Positions 61,551 to 64,000 of a DNA stretch of 64,000 bases are shown piece after piece (positions within the stretch are counted from its first letter, which is position 1; every line of letters begins with the position of its first letter). This DNA is from Bacillus pinisoli (lineage in GTDB: Bacteria; Bacillota; Bacilli; Bacillales; SA4). The position numbers and the translations under genes were made by a program. The stretch lies in assembly GCF_023036475.1 (NCBI RefSeq), contig NZ_JAJQKI010000001.1, positions 248,001 through 312,000 of the forward strand, given 5' to 3'. The notes beneath the pieces were generated by a model. That model ran no database searches. It was not told the DNA's origin and saw only the letters and a list, made by a program, of their open reading frames with translations.

Positions 61551-62111
61551 CTGAATCATGAAAATGAGTATTCAATGAAAGAAGCTTTAGTCTATAGTCA
61601 GAGGATTGCACAACTTAGCAAAGCCTTGTGGAAGTCGATTGAGAAGGATTGGCAACAGTGGATTAAGCCGTATGACTTAAACATTAATGAGCACCATATT
61701 CTGTGGATTGCTTATCATCTCAAGGGAGCTTCCATCTCTGAAATTGCAAAATTTGGGGTCATGCACGTTTCAACGGCCTTTAACTTCTCAAAGAAGCTGG
61801 AGGATCGAGGGTATTTACAATTCTCGAAAAAAGAGGATGATAAGCGTAATACTTATGTGGAATTAACAGAAAACGGCGAAAAACTTTTACTAGACTTAAT
61901 GGAAAACTATCGCCCTTCTACTTATTCTGTATTTGGTGGTTCGTTACCTTTGAAAGAGATATACGGTAAATTCCCAGAATTCTTAGATCTAACTAGTATT
62001 ATTCGTCAAATTTATGGTGATGAGTTCTTACAAATATTTGAGAAATCCATTGAAAATATTGAAGGAGATTTCATTGAAGTCGACGGAAAGCTTTATAAAA
62101 GAGTTGAGTAA
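61551..62111 (+). CDS. hpr: Hpr/ScoC transition-state regulator, MarR family
   Basis: 186 residues. Hpr represses protease and sporulation genes in the transition state. [20 protein letters not shown] and [20 protein letters not shown] are near-identical to Bacillus subtilis Hpr as I recall it, and the winged helix [20 protein letters not shown] with [10 protein letters not shown] follows. Alignment and the distance from AGGTGA favour a CTG start (CTG AAT CAT); a GTG three codons earlier lies inside the ribosome-binding site. Neighbours yhaH and yhaI fit. Confidence 0.94.
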   Translation: MNHENEYSMKEALVYSQRIAQLSKALWKSIEKDWQQWIKPYDLNINEHHILWIAYHLKGASISEIAKFGVMHVSTAFNFSKKLEDRGYLQFSKKEDDKRNTYVELTENGEKLLLDLMENYRPSTYSVFGGSLPLKEIYGKFPEFLDLTSIIRQIYGDEFLQIFEKSIENIEGDFIEVDGKLYKRVE

Positions 62112-62465
62112 CTAACTGCTCTTTGTGTGTTGTTCAATGATGATATTTTTAAAAATCGTCATTAACGGTACATACATTTGTTCTTTATAAAGCGCTTCAA
62201 TTGTTTCGATTGCCGTAATTTTTCTGTTTAAACGATCAATAAACATATGTAAAAGCGGAGAGAAGCCCACAAAGCCCTCTGCTTTTTGTCTTTTATACTC
62301 CTCCGTTAATTCCTCACATAAACAAAATAATTCATCTACCTCTTCTTCCGTTAACTGTCTTTTAATAATGAGTTGATGTAAGGGCCATTTTTCTAGGTTG
62401 ACCAACTCTAACATTAATCGCTGATAGTACTCAAGTCTCTCTAATCGTTTCTCTAGTGTATCCAA
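62112..62465 (-). CDS. yhaI: YhaI protein, DUF1878 family
   Basis: 117 residues. Starts MDTLEKRLERLEYYQRLM and continues with LTEEEVDELFCLCEELTEEY and AIETIEALYKEQMYVPLM, as in YhaI of Bacillus subtilis, which also sits beside hpr. All-helical, function unknown. Its stop abuts that of the convergent hpr gene, with no room for a terminator between them. Confidence 0.9.
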   Translation of the reverse strand: MDTLEKRLERLEYYQRLMLELVNLEKWPLHQLIIKRQLTEEEVDELFCLCEELTEEYKRQKAEGFVGFSPLLHMFIDRLNRKITAIETIEALYKEQMYVPLMTIFKNIIIEQHTKSS

Positions 62466-62637
62466 ATATATCCTCCTTTCTTAAAACTTAATTTTCAATA
62501 CCAAATATGCAAGTTTTAAATCAACATTATTTTAAAAAATTTGACTAAAAAAATTGGTGCAATTCCTATTGACCTTTAACTATAAAGCGAGTAAAGTATC
62601 AGAGGTAAAGAGTTACTTAAAGTTCGAGGTGAAGATC

Positions 62638-63183
62638 ATGACCTGCTGGAAAACCATTAATCTATCAAAAGATTACGGATTCCATCGATTATTTTTTCTT
62701 TCTTTTTTAATTTCCATATTAGCCTTTATCGTCATGTATGTATCCATGCAGCTATTTTTCCACTCTAGACCACTTGAAGATAATGGCTTAATCTATGTAT
62801 GCCTAATAGCTCTATTGCTTGTCCCAGGTCATCAGATCATCCATATCATGGCATTGAAACTTATGGGTAAAAAAGTACAAACTAAGATTGTCAAAAAAGG
62901 TATATTTCCTATTATAACCATTAAACAATGTGGATTATTATCAAAACCGGTAGCACTACTAACCATTCTTGCACCAATTATGTTCTTTTCAATGGTATTA
63001 TTCTTATTTAGTTTAATGTACCCTGCTTATATGCACTATGTTTCAATCTTAATTGCGATCAACATTGGAATTTGTGTTTCTGACTTATTATACAGCTACC
63101 ACATCTTCAAAGCACCTCGTAAATGTATGCTAGACGAAAACAATGGTGGCTATGACATTATTTTATACGAAGAAAACATGTAA
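62638..63183 (+). CDS. DUF3267-type membrane protein
   Basis: 181 residues from an ATG with GAGGTG upstream; the longer frame has no site. Four helices: FFLSFLISILAFIVMYVSM, LIYVCLIALLLVPGHQIIHI, ALLTILAPIMFFSMVLFLFS and VSILIAINIGICVSDLLYSY. HQIIH in the second stands where zinc proteases carry HExxH, so the Glu is replaced by Gln. An inactive metalloprotease-like fold is possible. DUF3267 genes are often near hpr in Bacilli. Confidence 0.75.
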   Translation: MTCWKTINLSKDYGFHRLFFLSFLISILAFIVMYVSMQLFFHSRPLEDNGLIYVCLIALLLVPGHQIIHIMALKLMGKKVQTKIVKKGIFPIITIKQCGLLSKPVALLTILAPIMFFSMVLFLFSLMYPAYMHYVSILIAINIGICVSDLLYSYHIFKAPRKCMLDENNGGYDIILYEENM

Positions 63184-63210
63184 CTAGACTACAGCAGTAG
63201 TCTAGTTTTT
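63182..63210. terminator. Terminator between the DUF3267 and ypmS-like genes
   Basis: AACTAGACTAC, AGCA, GTAGTCTAGTT: 11-bp stem with TTTTT on the plus strand. Confidence 0.9.
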
Positions 63211-63211
63211 C

Positions 63212-63799
63212 TTATCTAGTCAACTGAAACACTAATTGGTCTTTTTCTAAGTCAAAGTCTTTTACTGAAAGCACCATGTCTTTTTGGAGTTCTATATCTC
63301 TAACGTTCACAATAATTTCGTGGCTAGCTGGTCGAACTGTCACCCAACTCGGAAAATGGACTTGTTCTGCTAATAAGCCAAGCACAAGGTCTCCTGGCAA
63401 TTGAATACGCCCAAGACTAATCTCACGTTCCTGTAGCGTCAGCCCTCCCGTTTCATTTACGACAGGTTCAAACGTCATCTGAAAGGGAATTTCACTGTTA
63501 AATACGACGAGATGCCCTCGAAGGTAGATATAATCTTCCAATGAAACCGTATAGTTTATGTTTTGGACCGTTCTCTCTTCTTCATCTAGCTCTTCTTGTA
63601 TCCATTTATTAATAGCAGTCTTTGTTGTAGATAAAGTAAAGAAGGGCTTTCCCAGGTCTTTATTTTCATTAGGATCAGATGTTAAAGTTGGTTCCGCAAG
63701 CAATAACCGAATGGCTACTCCCACAATGAGCAATACCATGGCTAAAACAGTTCCTAATAAAATAAAAAATGCCTTTTTCCAATCAGGGGTTCGCCTCAT
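63212..63799 (-). CDS. YpmS-family (DUF2140) membrane-anchored protein
   Basis: 195 residues with GAGAGGTG before the ATG. An N-terminal helix (about 9-33, KAFFILLGTVLAMVLLIVGV) anchors a beta-rich extracytoplasmic domain with INKWIQEELDEE, YIYLRGHLVVFNSEIPFQMT and LPGDLVLGLLAEQVHFPSWV, all YpmS-type segments. Function unknown. Lies at the right edge of the window. Confidence 0.88.
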   Translation of the reverse strand: MRRTPDWKKAFFILLGTVLAMVLLIVGVAIRLLLAEPTLTSDPNENKDLGKPFFTLSTTKTAINKWIQEELDEEERTVQNINYTVSLEDYIYLRGHLVVFNSEIPFQMTFEPVVNETGGLTLQEREISLGRIQLPGDLVLGLLAEQVHFPSWVTVRPASHEIIVNVRDIELQKDMVLSVKDFDLEKDQLVFQLTR

Positions 63800-63855
63800 A
63801 CTATCACCTCTCCTATTCCCTTTAGATAAAAGCTCTTCTCTATATTTATATTTAT

Positions 63856-63956
63856 GCTCTTGTCTAAAACTTTGTTGCTTTATAACCTTCTTTATCTTAA
63901 GTAAAGCTTACTCTAAATGATAAAATGACGTATTTAACGTTTTAGAAAAGGGGGCC
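63856..63956 (+). repeat. Dispersed inverted-repeat element, copy 4
   Basis: About 100 bases. Starts GCTCTTGTCTAAAACTTTGT and ends GTTTTAGAAAAGGGGGCC; the middle TTTATCTTAAGTAAAGCTTA and TGATAAAATGACGTATTTAA matches copy 2. The ends pair imperfectly. It is upstream of the YpmS gene, near the window end. Confidence 0.85.
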
Positions 63957-64000
63957 TTTCTAGATGATAAGTAGAAGACAATATACTAGTAAGTAAAAAT

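Overview
The window is a low-GC Firmicute chromosome segment, best explained as an endospore-forming member of the Bacillaceae. Spore genes are present (cwlJ, a yjcZ-type peptide, spoVIF, a GerPA/GerPF-like gene). Ribosome-binding sites are strong AGGAGG-type, TTG/GTG starts are common, and the hit-ecsABC and yhaH-hpr-yhaI gene neighbourhoods are those of Bacillus. No rRNA, tRNA or CRISPR array was found. One gene (hemY, left edge) is cut by the window.

Layout. 1-8.4 kb: hemY fragment, FruR-like repressor, a lipoprotein, pduL, an acyltransferase, sodA with a divergent SufR-like Fe-S regulator, trhO, a DUF1450 protein and a pirin. 8.7-14 kb: a PAS-AAA+ sigma-54 activator followed by a canonical -24/-12 promoter and a ketone-body operon (scoA-scoB-GntP permease-3-hydroxybutyrate dehydrogenase). 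14-15.7 kb: cwlJ and an aldo/keto reductase. 15.8-22.6 kb: a minus-strand sugar cluster (ThuA, two Gfo/Idh/MocA oxidoreductases, a TIM-barrel isomerase, an alpha-glucosidase and a LacI regulator) that looks like a 3-keto-glycoside or disaccharide pathway without its own transporter. 23-33.7 kb: TraB-like protein, TetR plus RND exporter, azoreductase, chromate transporter, phosphatase and lactonase. 34-38.5 kb: a one-polypeptide sigma-like/anti-sigma membrane protein, a CHRD protein, a DUF3231 protein and a MarR. 38.5-44.8 kb: FAD protein, a large nested repeat, HAD phosphatase, amidase, RsbW-like ATPase, sporulation genes and a PAP2 phosphatase.

44.9-57.8 kb holds yhaA, then an accessory island of about 8 kb, then ecsC-ecsB-ecsA and divergent hit. 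In Bacillus subtilis yhaA and ecsC are, as I recall, neighbours, so the island looks inserted. It contains a toxin/immunity-like pair, a zinc-ribbon protein, a CBO0543-type membrane protein, a gene fragment cut by an IS3-family remnant, and a microbial rhodopsin. The rhodopsin has Pro where bacteriorhodopsin has Asp212, and an Asp seven residues after the retinal lysine. That is the signature of xenorhodopsins, light-driven inward proton pumps, and it is the most exciting feature of the window. 58-64 kb: catalase, yhaH, hpr, yhaI, a DUF3267 protein and a YpmS protein.

Non-coding structure is rich. A dispersed inverted-repeat element of about 90-100 nt occurs in four copies plus one half copy. 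Two arrays share a 20-21-nt period built on a TGCG core (5.95-6.07 kb and 39.23-39.72 kb). An array built on AAATGAGGTGTT, with a plus-strand terminator behind it, lies between ecsA and hit, next to CACTTGTCG hairpins. All functional statements rest on reading motifs by eye; no database search was run.
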